DNA of 64,000 bases from positions 7,401,144-7,465,143 of the forward strand of contig JAJHZJ010000496.1 of the NCBI GenBank assembly GCA_023548195.1, written 5' to 3'. Shown piece by piece: positions 1 to 11,094 of this stretch (its first letter is position 1; each line of letters begins with the position of its first letter). The position numbers and the translations under genes are program-made. The notes beneath the pieces were generated by a model that saw only the letters and a program-made list of their open reading frames with translations, was not told the DNA's origin and ran no database searches. This DNA is from Bettongia penicillata ogilbyi. Taxonomy: Eukaryota > Chordata > Mammalia > Diprotodontia > Potoroidae.

Positions 1-2338
1 CATCCATTTTCAAAAGTGTTTTGCTAACATCAGCTTCCCACCACCTCTTCTCTTATGCCCTTCCTTTCCTACTGTCCTAGATGATAAGATAGATTTCTAC
101 ACCCAACTGAGTGTGTATTTTATTTCCTCTTTGAACCAATTTCAGTGACAGTAAAGTTCATATGATCCCCTCCCAACTTCCTCAATTTTCTCCTCTGCTA
201 TAAAATCTCTTTCAGTCCTCTTTTATGTCAAATAATTTATCCCATTCTACCTCTCTCATTCCTCTTCTCCCAGTGCATTCTTCTTTTTCATTGCAGATTT
301 AATATTTTTAGATAATCATACCATCATATTCAATTGCTACCTCTGCTTTCTTTGTGTACTCCTTCTAACTGTTGTAATAATGAGAAAGTTCCTAGAAGTT
401 ATAAATATCATTTTCCCATGTAAGAACATAAAGAGTTTAACTTTATCAAATCCCTTATGATTTCTCTATCTTGCTTGATTTTTGTGTATGCTTCTGCAAA
501 TATATTTGAAAGTCAGATTTTCTATTCAGCTATGCTCCTTTCATCAGGAATGCTTGGAAGTCTTCTATTTCATTGAATATCCATTTTTCCCCCCTGGAGG
601 TTTATACTCAGTTTTGTCAGATAGGTGATTCTGATTATTGATTGTAGTCCTAGCTATTTTACCCTCCAGAATATCATATTCCAAGCCCTCTGATCCTTTC
701 ATGCAAAAGCTTCTAAATCTTCTCTTATCTTGACTATGGCTCCATGCTATTTGAATTATTTCTTTTTTGACTCTTTTCAATATTTTCTTCTTGATCTGGG
801 AGCTCTGGAATTTGGTTATAGTATTCCTAGGAGTATTCATTTGGGGATCTTTTTCAGGAGGTGAAAGATCCTTTCAGTTTCTATTTTACCCTCTGGTTCT
901 AGAATATCAAGATAGTTTTCCTTGATAATTTCTTGAAAGATGGTATCTAGGCCCTCTTTTTGATCATGACTTTCAGGTAGTCCAATAATTTTCAAATTTT
1001 CTCTCCAAGATCTATTTTCCACATCAGTTGTTCTGCCAATGAGATATTTCACATTTTCTTTTGCTTTTTTTTTCATTATTTTCATTTTGTTTTATTGTTT
1101 CTAGTCTCATAACCTCATTAGCTTCCATTTGCCCAATTCTAAACTTTTAAGGAATTGTTTTCTTCAGTGAGCTTTTATACTTCTTTTTCCATTTGGCCAA
1201 TTTCAATTTTTAAGGAGTTCTTTTCAGAATTTTTTGTGTAACTTTTTCTCTTTGCCAGTTCTGCCTTTTAAAGCATTCTTCTCTTCTTTGTATTTTTTGT
1301 GCCTCTTTTACCAACCTATTCTGGGGTTGAGGTGTTTTTTTCTTGGTATTTTTTGTGTGTCTCCTTTACCAAGGTGTTAACTCTCTTTTCATGATTTTCT
1401 TGCAACACTCTCATTTCTCTTCCCAAGTTTTCCTCTCTCTTACTTGATTTTCAAAATCCTTTTTGAACCCTTCCATGCCCTGAAAACAATTCCTATTTAT
1501 TTTGCAGGCTTTGGATGTAGGAGTTTGACTTTATTATCTTTGTCTAAGTGTAAATTTGATATTCCTTATCACCACAGAAACTTTCTATGGTCAGAATTTT
1601 TTTCCTATTGTTTATTCGTTTCTCCAGTGTATTTATTGACTTTTAGCTCTATGCTAAAGTACAGCTCTGCTTCCCAAGTGGAAGGTGCAACATCCTAAGT
1701 TTCAGCATTTTTGTGCAGCTGTTTTCAGGGGTAATTCTGGGGTTTGTAAGTTGTTGGCTCTTCCAAGGGGGTATGATGCAGGGAGAAGTGTGTTTACTAC
1801 TCTCCTGTACTATGCACTGGTTTGTGAGTAACCACAAGCACTCTGTTCAACCATAGAGCTATGACCAAGGTCCCTGCTCCCCTGTGGCTGCAAGCTCTGT
1901 TGTGCTAGTGCTTCTCCTTGAACTGGGTCTAAGACCCAGGACTGCAACCCAGATCCAAGTATAGGCTATGCAATAGATTGCTACCTCTGGTGCCAGTAGT
2001 GGGATCCCTGTAAATATCTTTCTGACCCATTGTTCCATCCCCTTACCATATTCGGCATGAAAGGTTTGGAAAACACCACTGCTACCACTGCTTCAGCTAT
2101 CTCAAGGCCTTCTCCTGGTTTGCTTCATGGAAAGCATTCCGTTCTCACCTTGATGCAACAGATCTTTCCTGCTGGTCTTCTAAATTGTCTTGGGCTGGAA
2201 AGTTGTTTCAATCTATCATTTTGTGGGTTCGGCTGCTCTAAAATTTGTTTAGAGTCACTGTATAAAAGTATTTCACAGAATTTGGGGAAGAGCTCAGGCC
2301 AGACCATGTCTTTACTCCACCATTTTGGCTCCACCTCC
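1..2338 (-). mobile_element. HAL1-like (ORF1-only L1) element, copy 1, 3' end outside window
   Basis: Read on the minus strand this runs from an L1-type 5' end near 2338 (GGAGCCAAAATGGTGGAG, complement of 2316-2333) through a 5' UTR of about 0.7 kb, a decayed ORF1 (about 1612-500), and straight into the same 3' region that follows ORF1 in the 43.8-46.6 kb element. Shared 3' landmarks are the sequence just after ORF1 and the block around 90-130 that matches about 46035-46080. No reverse transcriptase (ORF2) separates ORF1 from this 3' region. The 3' end and any right target-site duplication lie beyond base 1. It is clearly older than the 43.8 kb copy, with many stops and indels. Assignment to an L1-derived element is secure; the HAL1 label rests on shared structure. 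Confidence 0.82.
500..1612 (-). pseudogene. Decayed L1/HAL1 ORF1 (RNA-binding protein) remnant
   Basis: Two open pieces on the minus strand (1085-837 and 840-565) carry the RRM and C-terminal parts of L1 ORF1p. Diagnostic stretches are ENVKYLIGRTTDVENRS, NLKIIGLPESHDQKEG and DILEPEGKIETERIF, then TPRNTITKFQSSQIKKKIL. These align one for one with the ORF1 at 44508-45608. The N-terminal coiled-coil part (about 1440-1150) is still visible as NFGREMRV-like text but is broken. An in-frame stop falls early in the last 20 codons. ORF1p normally trimerises and coats element RNA; this copy cannot encode it. It is not a host gene. Confidence 0.85.
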
Positions 2339-2344
2339 ACTATT

Positions 2345-2754
2345 ACTATTATTAAAGCAAAGAACAGTCATGCTTTTACAAAGCTTTACTAGTAACATTC
2401 TAGGTAGTCATTGCAACTAGTTAATGCCTTTCCATCGTTGATATAACTAGACAGATTATAAAGACTTTGGGGAAGGAGAGCAATTAATTGATTGTTTCTG
2501 TTCTAAATGGTCAGTTTTCATAAGAACCATCCTTGAGGAGTCCCTTGATCATCTCTAATCTAAAGGAAGTCATTGCTGAAAGAGGGGAAAAGGTGTCCTA
2601 TATTTACAGTCCTCTATACCTTTGCCAGACAGTTTTGCAAAACAAGCAACATTTTAACTTTTTTTTCCCTGTCTTTGGAGGTTTCAGTAACCTGCATGAC
2701 ACTGATGCTGATGTAAATACAAGATAAGGGGTGTGGAAGGGGTTCTAAGACAAA
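2345..2754. other. Unassigned AT-rich sequence
   Basis: No repeat family, splice-bounded ORF or RNA gene recognised. Confidence 0.4.
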
Positions 2755-3075
2755 GAATCATGGAATGTTGGAGAAGGGAAAAGGATCTTAGAGATCCTCT
2801 TGCCTACTTTCTACCCCATATTGTAATCTTCTCTAGGATACCTGACAGGTGGCCATCCAGCCTTTGTGGGGACAATCTCTAGGGCTAGAGAACAAACCAC
2901 TTCCCAAGCAGCATGAAGTACAGTGGCTTGAATAGCTGGGACTGTTCCCAAGGTAGTTTGATATTGAGCCAAAAGCCTCCTGCTCCCAGCATCTACCCTT
3001 TGGTTTTTAATTCTACTCCCTGGAGCTATACTAAAAAAGAATAATCCCTCTTTCATGTGTGAACTCATCAAGCAT
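2755..3075 (-). mobile_element. L3/CR1-type LINE fragment, antisense (first part)
   Basis: Plus-strand text such as GACAGGTGGCCATCCAGCCT and ACTTCCCAAGCAGC, then TAATCCCTCTTTCATGTG, follows the reverse complement of the well-known L3/CR1 3' region. The copy continues after the SINE at 3083-3285. Confidence 0.7.
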
Positions 3076-3082
3076 TTTATAA

Positions 3083-3285
3083 CAGCTTCTAAATCAAAGG
3101 ATCATAGAACCACAGCTGGCAGGAACTTCAAAGGGCAGACAGTCCAACACCCAACTTTCCCAGATGAAGAAACCAAGATAAGTATTTTCCCCAAAGTCAA
3201 ATGGAGAACATCAGAAGCAAGATTCGAAACCAGGGCCTCTGATTTCAGAGAGAGAAAGTTTTCTACTTTTCTAGCCACTGTTGTT
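3083..3285 (+). mobile_element. MAR1/MIR-type CORE-SINE inserted in L3
   Basis: Reads GGATCATAGAACCACAGCTGG, then GATGAAGAAACCAAGATAAG and a tail-proximal CAGGGCCTCTGATTTCAGA, the order seen in MAR1/MIR-like SINEs. It splits the L3 fragment, so it is younger than the L3. Confidence 0.75.
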
Positions 3286-3319
3286 GATTTTTCCTTTATT
3301 TGCTTTTCTTTTGGTTAGA

Positions 3320-3560
3320 ATCTCCCAGTTCCTTTCTTTTGTGTTTGGAAATCTTCCTTCCAAAGCTAGTTGCCTTCTCCTTGATTCATTCTAGTTTATC
3401 TCTACCCTTATTAGAATATGGTCCTCAGAGCAGATCTGAACACAGAGCTCCAGATGTGATCAGTTTAGTGTAGGATGTAGTGTTTCTATTACAACTAACA
3501 TTCAAGTTTTACCTGTAACACACATTAGCTATCTGATTCTGGGCACCTTTCAGGGCCACA
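3320..3560 (-). mobile_element. L3/CR1-type LINE fragment, antisense (second part)
   Basis: Continues the copy at 2755-3075: TGAACACAGAGCTCCAGATG and ATGGTCCTCAGAGCAG match the antisense of the L3 stretch coding around the C-terminal end and 3' UTR. Confidence 0.7.
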
Positions 3561-3954
3561 GGCAACTCTCTCTAGCTCTCAGTTTGTTTGTTTTTTGCGT
3601 AGGCTGCAAAAAAGCCGGCTGGCTCTCAACTTCCATTGAGTCCATTAGAGATTTTTCAATGTTAAGGAAGGTCTTTACATGAATCCTATCTAGTTTCATT
3701 TTTGTTAGAGCTTGCTCTTTGTTTCAACCTATCCAGATATTACTGCATCCTGATTCTCCTATTTATTTATGAGGTGATTACCTCAATTCCCTTCCCCCCT
3801 TCACTTATCTTTTTCTTGTATTATATGAACTTTTACAGTCTATTCTCTAGTTTTCTTTTTTTCAAATCTCAATTGTCTCTTTCCCTGAACATACATAGTT
3901 GATGTCACAGAAGTGTGTTTCGCTATGTATGCATTAAAACATACGCAGGCATAT
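3561..3954. other. Unassigned pyrimidine-rich sequence
   Basis: No clear feature; short ORFs here lack splice context or recognisable motifs. Confidence 0.4.
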
Positions 3955-4095
3955 AGAACCTATATCAAATTTAGGGAGAGGGAAGATGAGAGAGTGAGGG
4001 TGAAAACTTGGAAATCAAAATTTTATTTTAAAACTGAGTGTGGAAAATTGTCTTAACATTAATTGGAAAAATAAAATACTATTGAAAATAAAATG
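3955..4095 (+). mobile_element. L1 3'-end fragment
   Basis: The run GGAAATCAAAATTTTATTTT, then TTAATTGGAAAAATAAAATACTATTGA, is the typical marsupial L1 terminal 3' UTR with its polyadenylation signal. It is strongly 5'-truncated. Confidence 0.7.
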
Positions 4096-4174
4096 AAATC
4101 TATTCAGGAAAAGTGAAAGTACAATTTCAAGGGGTAATAACTATAGAATGCAATGGTTGGAAGTCTTTGGGGAA

Positions 4175-4430
4175 TAATCGTCTAACTTTTTATTTTATAA
4201 CAAGGCATTGTGCTATAGTGAATCCTGGAAGTCTTATGTTCAAATCTTGTTTCAATGCCTACTGGCTATATGACCCTGAGCAGGTCACTTCTCAGAATGC
4301 TAAACAGCTCTCTAGGATTGTAAATGACAGCAAAAGTATGTACCTGTATTGGTAGAAGGACTTTGCTTCTCCAGGCATCCTTGGATCAGTGAAATCATAG
4401 GTCCAGTACCTATCCCCTTTACTAACAAGG
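4175..4430 (+). mobile_element. tRNA/CORE-type marsupial SINE
   Basis: Has a box-B-like AGTCTTATGTTCAAATCTTG, TGACCCTGAGCAGGTCACTT, then a specific body (TGTACCTGTATTGGTAGAAGG and GATCAGTGAAATCATAGGTCC) seen in a marsupial SINE family with an extended 3' part. Related copy at 49735-49930. Confidence 0.65.
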
Positions 4431-4799
4431 TCAACCTCATTAGAAAGTCTAAGAACCACAAAATGAAATCTGGACTTGTTTCTCTTCTTAGAGAGAACCT
4501 ATATTGTAATTCACAGGGCAATGGATATAAAAAGAGATTAAAGGGAGGGGACCAAAGGACATAATCCCATCCCAAGTTGTCCTGGGAGGCAGAGACAAAA
4601 TAATGGTCTCTGAGGGCTTTGACTTTTCTTGGAAAACCTGGAGTAGAGCAGAAAAGTGGGCAGCTATAGTGGCATCCAGGGGTTTCACTGTCCTTGTCAT
4701 CATTGTGTCCTATGGGATTTTGATAATCATCCTTTGAACACTATTCTTACAATACTAGTAAGTATTAGTAAGCTTAGTAATTAGTAATTAGTGATTAGT

Positions 4800-5122
4800 A
4801 AGCTGCTAGGACAGCTTGGTGATACAGTGGATAGTGCACCAGTGCAGGAATCAGGAGGACTTGAGTTCAAATCTCACCTCAGACATTTGACATTGACTAG
4901 CTGTGTGACCTTGGGCAAGTCACTTAACCCCAGTTGCCTCATCCTGAGTCATCTCCAGTCATCCTGATGAATATCTGGTCACTGGATTCAGATGGCTCTG
5001 GAGGAGAAGTGAGGCTGGTGACTTTACACAGCCCTCCTTCACTCAAAACAAAGTGAAAAGCAAGTCATGTCATCATTTCTCTGATGGCAAGGTCTTCTTC
5101 GACAATGAAGGATGAACACACC
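4800..5122 (+). mobile_element. Full-length tRNA-derived SINE with RTE-type 3' tail
   Basis: 5' tRNA-like head (TGGTGATACAGTGGATAGTG, GAGTTCAAATCTCACCTCAG with the B box), a middle GACCTTGGGCAAGTCACTTA, and a tail ATCTGGTCACTGGATTCAGA ... GTCATGTCATCATTTCTCTG typical of SINEs mobilised by RTE LINEs. A TACAATACTA motif at 4748 recurs just after the tail at 5123, a possible target-site duplication, but about 40 bp of TTAGTAA-like repeats lie between it and the 5' end. Confidence 0.85.
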
Positions 5123-5424
5123 TACAATACTAATAGTAATGGGGAACCAAAGATCTAGGTCAGGAAGGGACCTAAAAGTGAATCCAGTCCAACCTGTTCA
5201 CTTTACTGGTTGACTTGTTTTGCTTTATGTGTCCCTTCTTTCAACTTTTATGAATATTCTTTTCAACTCTGAGCTCATGGGAGAGCTACTCATGCAGATA
5301 TATCAGCTACTTCTGATGACTCTTCTCGTTTTCATTGGGATCATTTATGCTTCTAAAGTCAAAAGTTCACTTTTTTCTTTTACAATCTGCCATCATCCTT
5401 GAGTTATCTCTCATTTTAGAATCT

Positions 5425-5790
5425 ACAGCTTTCCAATGATATTAGAAGCTATCTTGTCATGGTGGCTCAAGATCTATATTTGGACTCTCAAATCTTACTT
5501 CAGACATTTATTAAATTTGTAACCCTGGGCAAATTGTTTAAACTTTTTTCAGTCTCTGTTTCCCTTTCTATAAAGTGGTGTTAATAGTAACATCTACCTC
5601 ACAGGATCAAATGAGATGGTATTGGTAAAGTGATTTATGTCTTAAAGTACCAGATCACTGTAAGTTGTTCCACTTTCTGTATTTAATTATAGGTTCCTTG
5701 AGGGTAGGGACTGTCCTTTGGCTCTTTTTGTATCTCCAGCATTTAGCCCTTTGGCACATAGTAGAAACTTAAAAAATATTGATTGAAATC
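5425..5790 (+). mobile_element. MIR-type SINE plus L2-like 3' end
   Basis: CCCTGGGCAAATTGTTTAAAC, ACCTCACAGGATCAAATGAG, TTCCTTGAGGGTAGGGACTG and a GGCACATAGTAGAAACTTAA end are the ordered landmarks of an old MIR/L2-type sequence in sense orientation. Confidence 0.8.
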
Positions 5791-5848
5791 AAAGGTACAT
5801 GTTATATTGCACATGGCATTCCAAAAGATGGAGAGCAAGAGAGAGATT

Positions 5849-5887
5849 TGTGTGTGTGTGTGTGTGTGTGTATACACACATATATAT
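5849..5887. repeat. (TG)n/(TA)n microsatellite
   Basis: About 11 TG units followed by TATACACACATATATAT. Confidence 0.95.
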
Positions 5888-6445
5888 GATTTTAATTTGT
5901 TTAGTTATTTGCTAAGCTAATGCAAAGCATTAATATTTGAAATATTTCTTAACAGCTTGAGTCATTAAATGAATTAGAGCCAAAGCACATGTAGTTACAT
6001 GTGTTCATTGAAATAAATTCATTTGAGCTTCTTTGTACCCAGGCAATGCTCCTGATTCACATGGACTAGCTAGTATTAGAAGAGTCTTAAGAAGACCTCT
6101 TCTTTCCTCTGTGCCTGGAAGAGCCTTGCTAACGTCCTCCCAGCCAGCCCTCAAGCCAGTGGAGATATTATTCTATGATTTACTGTATTTAAAAACGTTT
6201 ATATGGAGATTTGCATTACTAATTGTACATTATCATAAAATCCTCTATTTTTATCATCCTACAGATGGAGAGTTGAGGGTAATTTTTTTCTTTCTTTCTC
6301 ACTTAAAATAGACTTTCCCTGAATTTTTTTTCAGACAGTACATAGCATTCTTTATGTTGACTCAGTCTGAATTGCATATAAGCTTAAAAATAACTTTTCC
6401 CCTAGTATCTAACTTAATTTATTATTAACTACTGAAAACTGACTA
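5888..6445. other. Unique sequence, no gene seen
   Basis: A 92-codon ORF at 6033-6311 has no motif or splice context. The stretch looks single-copy. Confidence 0.4.
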
Positions 6446-6449
6446 ATCA

Positions 6450-6605
6450 CAAATCTAGAGCTTGCTGTGATCTTAGAGGTCACAGAGCCCCACAAGTATT
6501 TTGTAGGTAAGGAAACTGAGGCCAGTGAAGTTAAGTGAGTTGCGCCGGTTTCACAGGCAGAAACCCAGATGCTCCACCTTCAAATGCTGTGTTCTTTTCA
6601 ACTTA
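6450..6605 (+). mobile_element. MIR/MAR1-type SINE
   Basis: TAGAGGTCACAGAGCC, GGTAAGGAAACTGAGGCCAG and GTTAAGTGAGTTGCGCC. Confidence 0.75.
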
Positions 6606-7360
6606 TTATGCTGTATCTACAGCCCCTGGTAGTAAAAATCTATAATCATCTAGTGGCATAGGGATGGCTTACAAGCAGAGGAGGAAGTAGCTGAGCTGAA
6701 TTGAGGTAAAGAAAAAAAGAAAGTCTGAAGGACAAAGTGCACATGGAAAGAAGAAAGTGAAAAACACAGCTTACTTAGGATCTCATCCATAGAAGCAAAA
6801 TGGCTGATTGATTTTAGAGAGAAATGGTGAGCCTCCTCAGGATTTTGTAAATGGAATCAATCAGCCCTTTGTTCATAAAACATTTTGTACACTGAGGAAA
6901 TGAAAATTCCATTTTTAGAGAGGGGAAATGCTCATAATTTTTTAAAAAAATGTTTCTACTTTTCAAAACTTGAGATTGAAATCTCTTGCATAGCCAGAAG
7001 CTACATCTACCTAATACTCAACACCTTGGAAGAAAAATATCCATCAAATCAATTATCCAGATAATTACAAACTTCTAGGTGATATCAGAGAGACCTTCCA
7101 AATCTAAATCTAATATTATTTTATCTCTATATAAACATTCTCTTGCCATTGGCAATTAAGGCATGTGTGGGAAAGAGAACATGACTCAGATGATATGGAA
7201 AGTAGGGGAGAACACTATTGAAAGGGAAAGCTTTGAACTAAACTGTCAATTATAAAGTTACAAATATTATATATGTATTTTATAACATACTACACAATAA
7301 AACATGTATCATATCATGTTATATTATATTATTTTTATGATACATTTTATCATATCTACA
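6606..7360. other. Unassigned AT-rich sequence
   Basis: Nothing recognised; the last 120 bases are an AT-rich TATAT-type low-complexity run. Confidence 0.4.
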
Positions 7361-7364
7361 TCTA

Positions 7365-7505
7365 TTATAATATTAGATTTAGCTCTGGAAGGGACCTGAT
7401 GTCACCTAATTTAACTCCTCTTTTTACAGATGAGGAAACTGAGGTCCAGTGAGGTAATATGACTCTGTGAAGCCACATAAGTAGTAATTGGCATCACTAA
7501 GCTTT
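7365..7505 (+). mobile_element. MAR1-type SINE
   Basis: TTAGCTCTGGAAGGGACCTG and TTTTTACAGATGAGGAAACTG followed by AGGTCCAGTGAGG. Confidence 0.8.
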
Positions 7506-7507
7506 AA

Positions 7508-7700
7508 ATTCATCATAAGCTCATAGATTTAAAGCTAGATGGGATGTCAGAGGTCTTCTAGTTTAGACTCCTCGTCACAAATGAGGACACTAGAAGCCCA
7601 GGAATATTAGATCTTACACATGACTTGAACCAGACTTGGACCCAACTCTTCTGAATCCAAATCCAGTGTTTTTCAGCTGCACCCCACTGAGGTATAGCAA
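7508..7700 (+). mobile_element. MAR1-type SINE, second tandem copy
   Basis: CTCATAGATTTAAAGCTAGATGG, AGAGGTCTTCTAGTTTAGAC and a tail AATCCAAATCCAGTG. Directly abuts another copy of the same family in the same orientation. Confidence 0.8.
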
Positions 7701-8059
7701 CAATAAGAACTTAGTCTGAAGACTAATGTTTCAGTGACCAAGAGAACACAAATCATAGAGGGCCTCATGTGGCTTGGGTTCAAATTCCAGGAAGAGTCCA
7801 TCTTTGGTGAGAGTTCATATAAAACAGGGTCATCTCTAACATGAAACTTTTGATAAACAAAACAATGCTTTGCCTTTTGGGGAGGGAGGAGCTTGTATGT
7901 ATATCCACTCTAAAGGGTAACCAGTGGCCAGGAGCTGGCTTGCCTGAGTCTAGTAGAGGAAAAGGACTGAAAATAACTGGTTGGCCATGGGGAAGGCACA
8001 TGGCAGAATAAAGAGATAAAAATAGCACTACTGAATTAAAATTGATGGCCAAAAAAGGA

Positions 8060-8260
8060 ATGGTTACAGTCCACATCTAGAGGAGTATATAGGGTTTGGA
8101 AAAGTTTTAGGTTTTAGGAAAAGTGTTGATAATCTGAAATACACCTAGAAGAAAGTGACCAGGGTGATGAAAATCTTAAAGCCATACAGTCTCACTACCC
8201 TATAGTGAATCATTTTATAAAGTATAAACTGAAGAAACAAATGAACAAAGGGTCATAGAG
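8060..8260 (+). mobile_element. L3/CR1-type LINE fragment, sense
   Basis: CCACATCTAGAGGAGTATAT and AAGAAAGTGACCAGGGTGAT follow the sense strand of the same L3 region found antisense elsewhere. Confidence 0.65.
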
Positions 8261-9445
8261 GCTCTGCAACCACTGCTACCTGCAAGAATCCCAAAGAGCT
8301 CACACAGGTGAAAAGCACAAAGCTTCCTTTACTCCATCAAGGGAGAGAAATCAGACACATAGGTTAGAGACTCCTCTGGTGGTAGACATAGGGCAGGGGG
8401 CTAAACGTTGATTTATATATTTGTGGCTAGATAAAGAACTGCAGTGTAGTGTAGCAACAGTGGTGAGCACAACAGCAACAGTGATGCAGTATTGTCTAGT
8501 GACAAGAAGGTTATTGATACCTGGGCTTTATGTCTAAGCCTGTTGGTGCTTGCCTGAGCTCACTGACTATCAGTTCTGTGACTTAGTTGCAGCAAATTTC
8601 ATCCAGTGAGCAAGGATTGTTATTATGCCAAGCTCAGTGTATAGCGTTCTTGCTGGGTCTTAGTCTGGACAACAGGGGATTTAAAAAGAGAGAGGTGGTC
8701 TTGGATCCTGACAAAAGAAAACACACTGGTGGTTACCACCTGAGATTCCTACTGGGATTTGGGGGTCTGAGATCAGACAATGGACTATGTTTCTAGAATG
8801 AACTGTACACTCAGGTTGCTGTCTTTGTGTACACAAAACATTAACAAGAGAAAATTTCTTTTTTAACTGCCATTCTAGACCTACCCTGTTTCTTATTGTG
8901 CATGGCAATGTATGAAGCTTTTGACTGGACAGCAAGCAGTTGAGTTTTCATTCAGGAGAATATGAAGCAGAAAAGACACTTGGTCCTTTTGTTTGTCATC
9001 ACTCTACATAATACAGATTCTATTTTAGTGGATGTTGGGCAAACAAGCTTTGGGAAAATGACATATATACTAAAATAGCAAAGGTGGAGGGGGTCATTTC
9101 CAAGGCACAGTCAGACATAAAGAATTGCTATGAGCTGTCTTTTTATCTCTTAATGAAGCCACAGGAGGGGAAAACGGGTTGTTATTTTTCATCACCAAAG
9201 TCTTCATTTGTTCCCAAGCTGTTCTTGGAGCAATAATAATAAGGGTTATCCCCATATGTCATCTCTATCCAGAAAGATTTCATGAAAGTGAAAGGCTTAA
9301 CTTACTGTGCAGAGGGAAGAGGCGTTCCTTTTTTTAGGAATATAATGCAAGGCAAACATTGTCACGTTACCAAAAAAAAAAAAAAGAGGTCTAAACCACT
9401 AAAAAAAAAAGAAAAGAAAAAGAAGGCTGTCAGGAGCTAGTTAGA
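8261..9445. other. Unassigned sequence, possibly old repeats
   Basis: No ORF with splice context. A mixed A/G-rich run lies at 9371-9425. I do not recognise the rest. Confidence 0.35.
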
Positions 9446-9449
9446 CCAA

Positions 9450-9615
9450 GTTTCAGCTGATAAAGATTCCCCTCTCTTATGTGCCTGAGAAGGAGACTTC
9501 CAGTCTTTGTTTGAAGGCTTTCAGTGAGAGAGAGCCCACTGTAGCCAGAGGCAGCATGTTCCACTTTGGAATTCTTGCTTTGCTTTTCTTTCTCAGAGGA
9601 CTAATGATATATATC
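9450..9615 (-). mobile_element. L3/CR1-type LINE fragment, antisense
   Basis: CAGTGAGAGAGAGCCCACTG and AGAGGCAGCATGTTCCACTT mark the antisense L3 3' region. Confidence 0.65.
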
Positions 9616-9618
9616 CGG

Positions 9619-9880
9619 AGGGTGATGTCTTGACTTGCCAGCAAATTGGATTTAAGTGAGCCAGAGCTATGCAAAGCCACCAACTTCACTCTCTTATGCA
9701 GTCATCTGAGTCCAGTGGTGAGACATAGATTAGGATGCCTAGAGATGGCCCCAGATTCAGTGGAAGACCCAGGTCTTTTTAAGCTAAGGTCTTTCCCAGG
9801 TCTCAGTTTGTCTGAGGTAACACCCATTAGTAGTTCAATGGTAGGTAAGAATGGGAAGTGAAAGATGGCCTACTTTGCCT
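9619..9880 (-). mobile_element. RTE-type LINE 3' fragment, antisense
   Basis: GGTGATGTCTTGACTTGCCA, TTAAGTGAGCCAGAGCTATG and ATCTGAGTCCAGTGG are the reverse complement of the RTE-type tail carried in sense by the SINE at 4800-5122, and the match continues into non-SINE sequence, so this is the parent LINE type. Confidence 0.7.
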
Positions 9881-10153
9881 TCACAAAAGAATCAATTGGG
9901 GAGGGGAAGATCCTCAGAGTTTCTGTCCTGAGCAGAAATAATTGCCACTTACACTCACTCTGAGCCATCAAAACCCAAACAATGACTAAGTGAGGCTTGG
10001 GCTGGGATCTATTATTGACCAATTAGCGAAAGTCCGGAGTGATTCCAGTTTAAAGACACAGTGCAGTAGCTCCATTTGAATCCCTATGGGCTTTAACAAA
10101 TCCTAGTTAGCTCTACTATTTAAGAAGTACTTTACATTTTTGTTACTTCCATT

Positions 10154-10158
<5 letters not shown>

Positions 10159-10186
<28 letters not shown>
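10159..10186. repeat. (CA)n microsatellite
   Basis: About 14 CA units. Confidence 0.95.
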
Positions 10187-10189
<3 letters not shown>

Positions 10190-10369
10190 CAATTCTGCTT
10201 GCTGAGATCAAACATAACAAATCTAATCCTTCCTTAAAACCTTATCTTGCCTCACTGAAATCCAATTGACTTGTAATGACTTGCTTGCCATGGCAGCGCC
10301 TCCCTGATGTCACGGTCCTCTTCTAGAAGGAAGGAACAACATCTACCATCCTGACCCCCCTGAATCCTT

Positions 10370-11090
10370 TCTTCTGCAAATTAAGCATCTCTAGCTCCTG
10401 AATCTATCCTGGTATTCACAAAGGCCCTTTAAAACCATCCTAGCTCCCCTCCTTTTCATGTTCTCTAGGGAGTGTCCTCTCTATCCATTTTATCACTGTG
10501 TGTATTATAGAACAAGGGTATAATCACCTCCGTATGCTTCAGAGCTATTGTCTTAATGCAGCCTAAGATTGCTCTAGCACTCTTAGATGCTAAATCATGT
10601 AGTTGATTCATTGGTTTTGTAGTACTACTGTCCCTTCTCCCTCTAGATGTTTTTAAAAAATAAACTGTGATACTGCCCGATCTTGGCCGTATAAAAATGT
10701 CTTTACACTGCTTCCTATTAAATTTCATCCTATTCAGTTTGTCGAATATGCTGTAGCCTTTCAGGAGCTTTGGGGATCTGACCCTGTCATTCTGTGGATT
10801 AGCTATTTGTCTAGCTCCCTCTTATCCATAAATTTGATAAGGATGATGTTTATTCCTGTTTCTGAGTTGTTGACAAAAATGTTGCATAGAGTTGAACACA
10901 AAAGTCTGTACCCCTCCACTGGAGATGTCTTTACAAAGTAGCATAGAACCTCCCTTTGGGTTGACCAGATGACCCATTTGGAACCCATCTTTATATTTAT
11001 ACTACAATTGGGATCATATCTCTCCATCGTTTCCATAAGGATACATGAAAGGGATGTATCACATTATCAACTTTTCTCACATTTTTGAGA
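10370..11090 (-). mobile_element. L3/CR1-type LINE fragment, antisense, long copy
   Basis: AATGCAGCCTAAGATTGCTC, TTGACAAAAATGTTGCATAG and CTGTACCCCTCCACTGGAGA, ending near TCTCCATCGTTTCCATAAGGA. This is the ordered antisense of the L3 3' ORF end and UTR. Confidence 0.85.
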
Positions 11091-11094
11091 CAAC

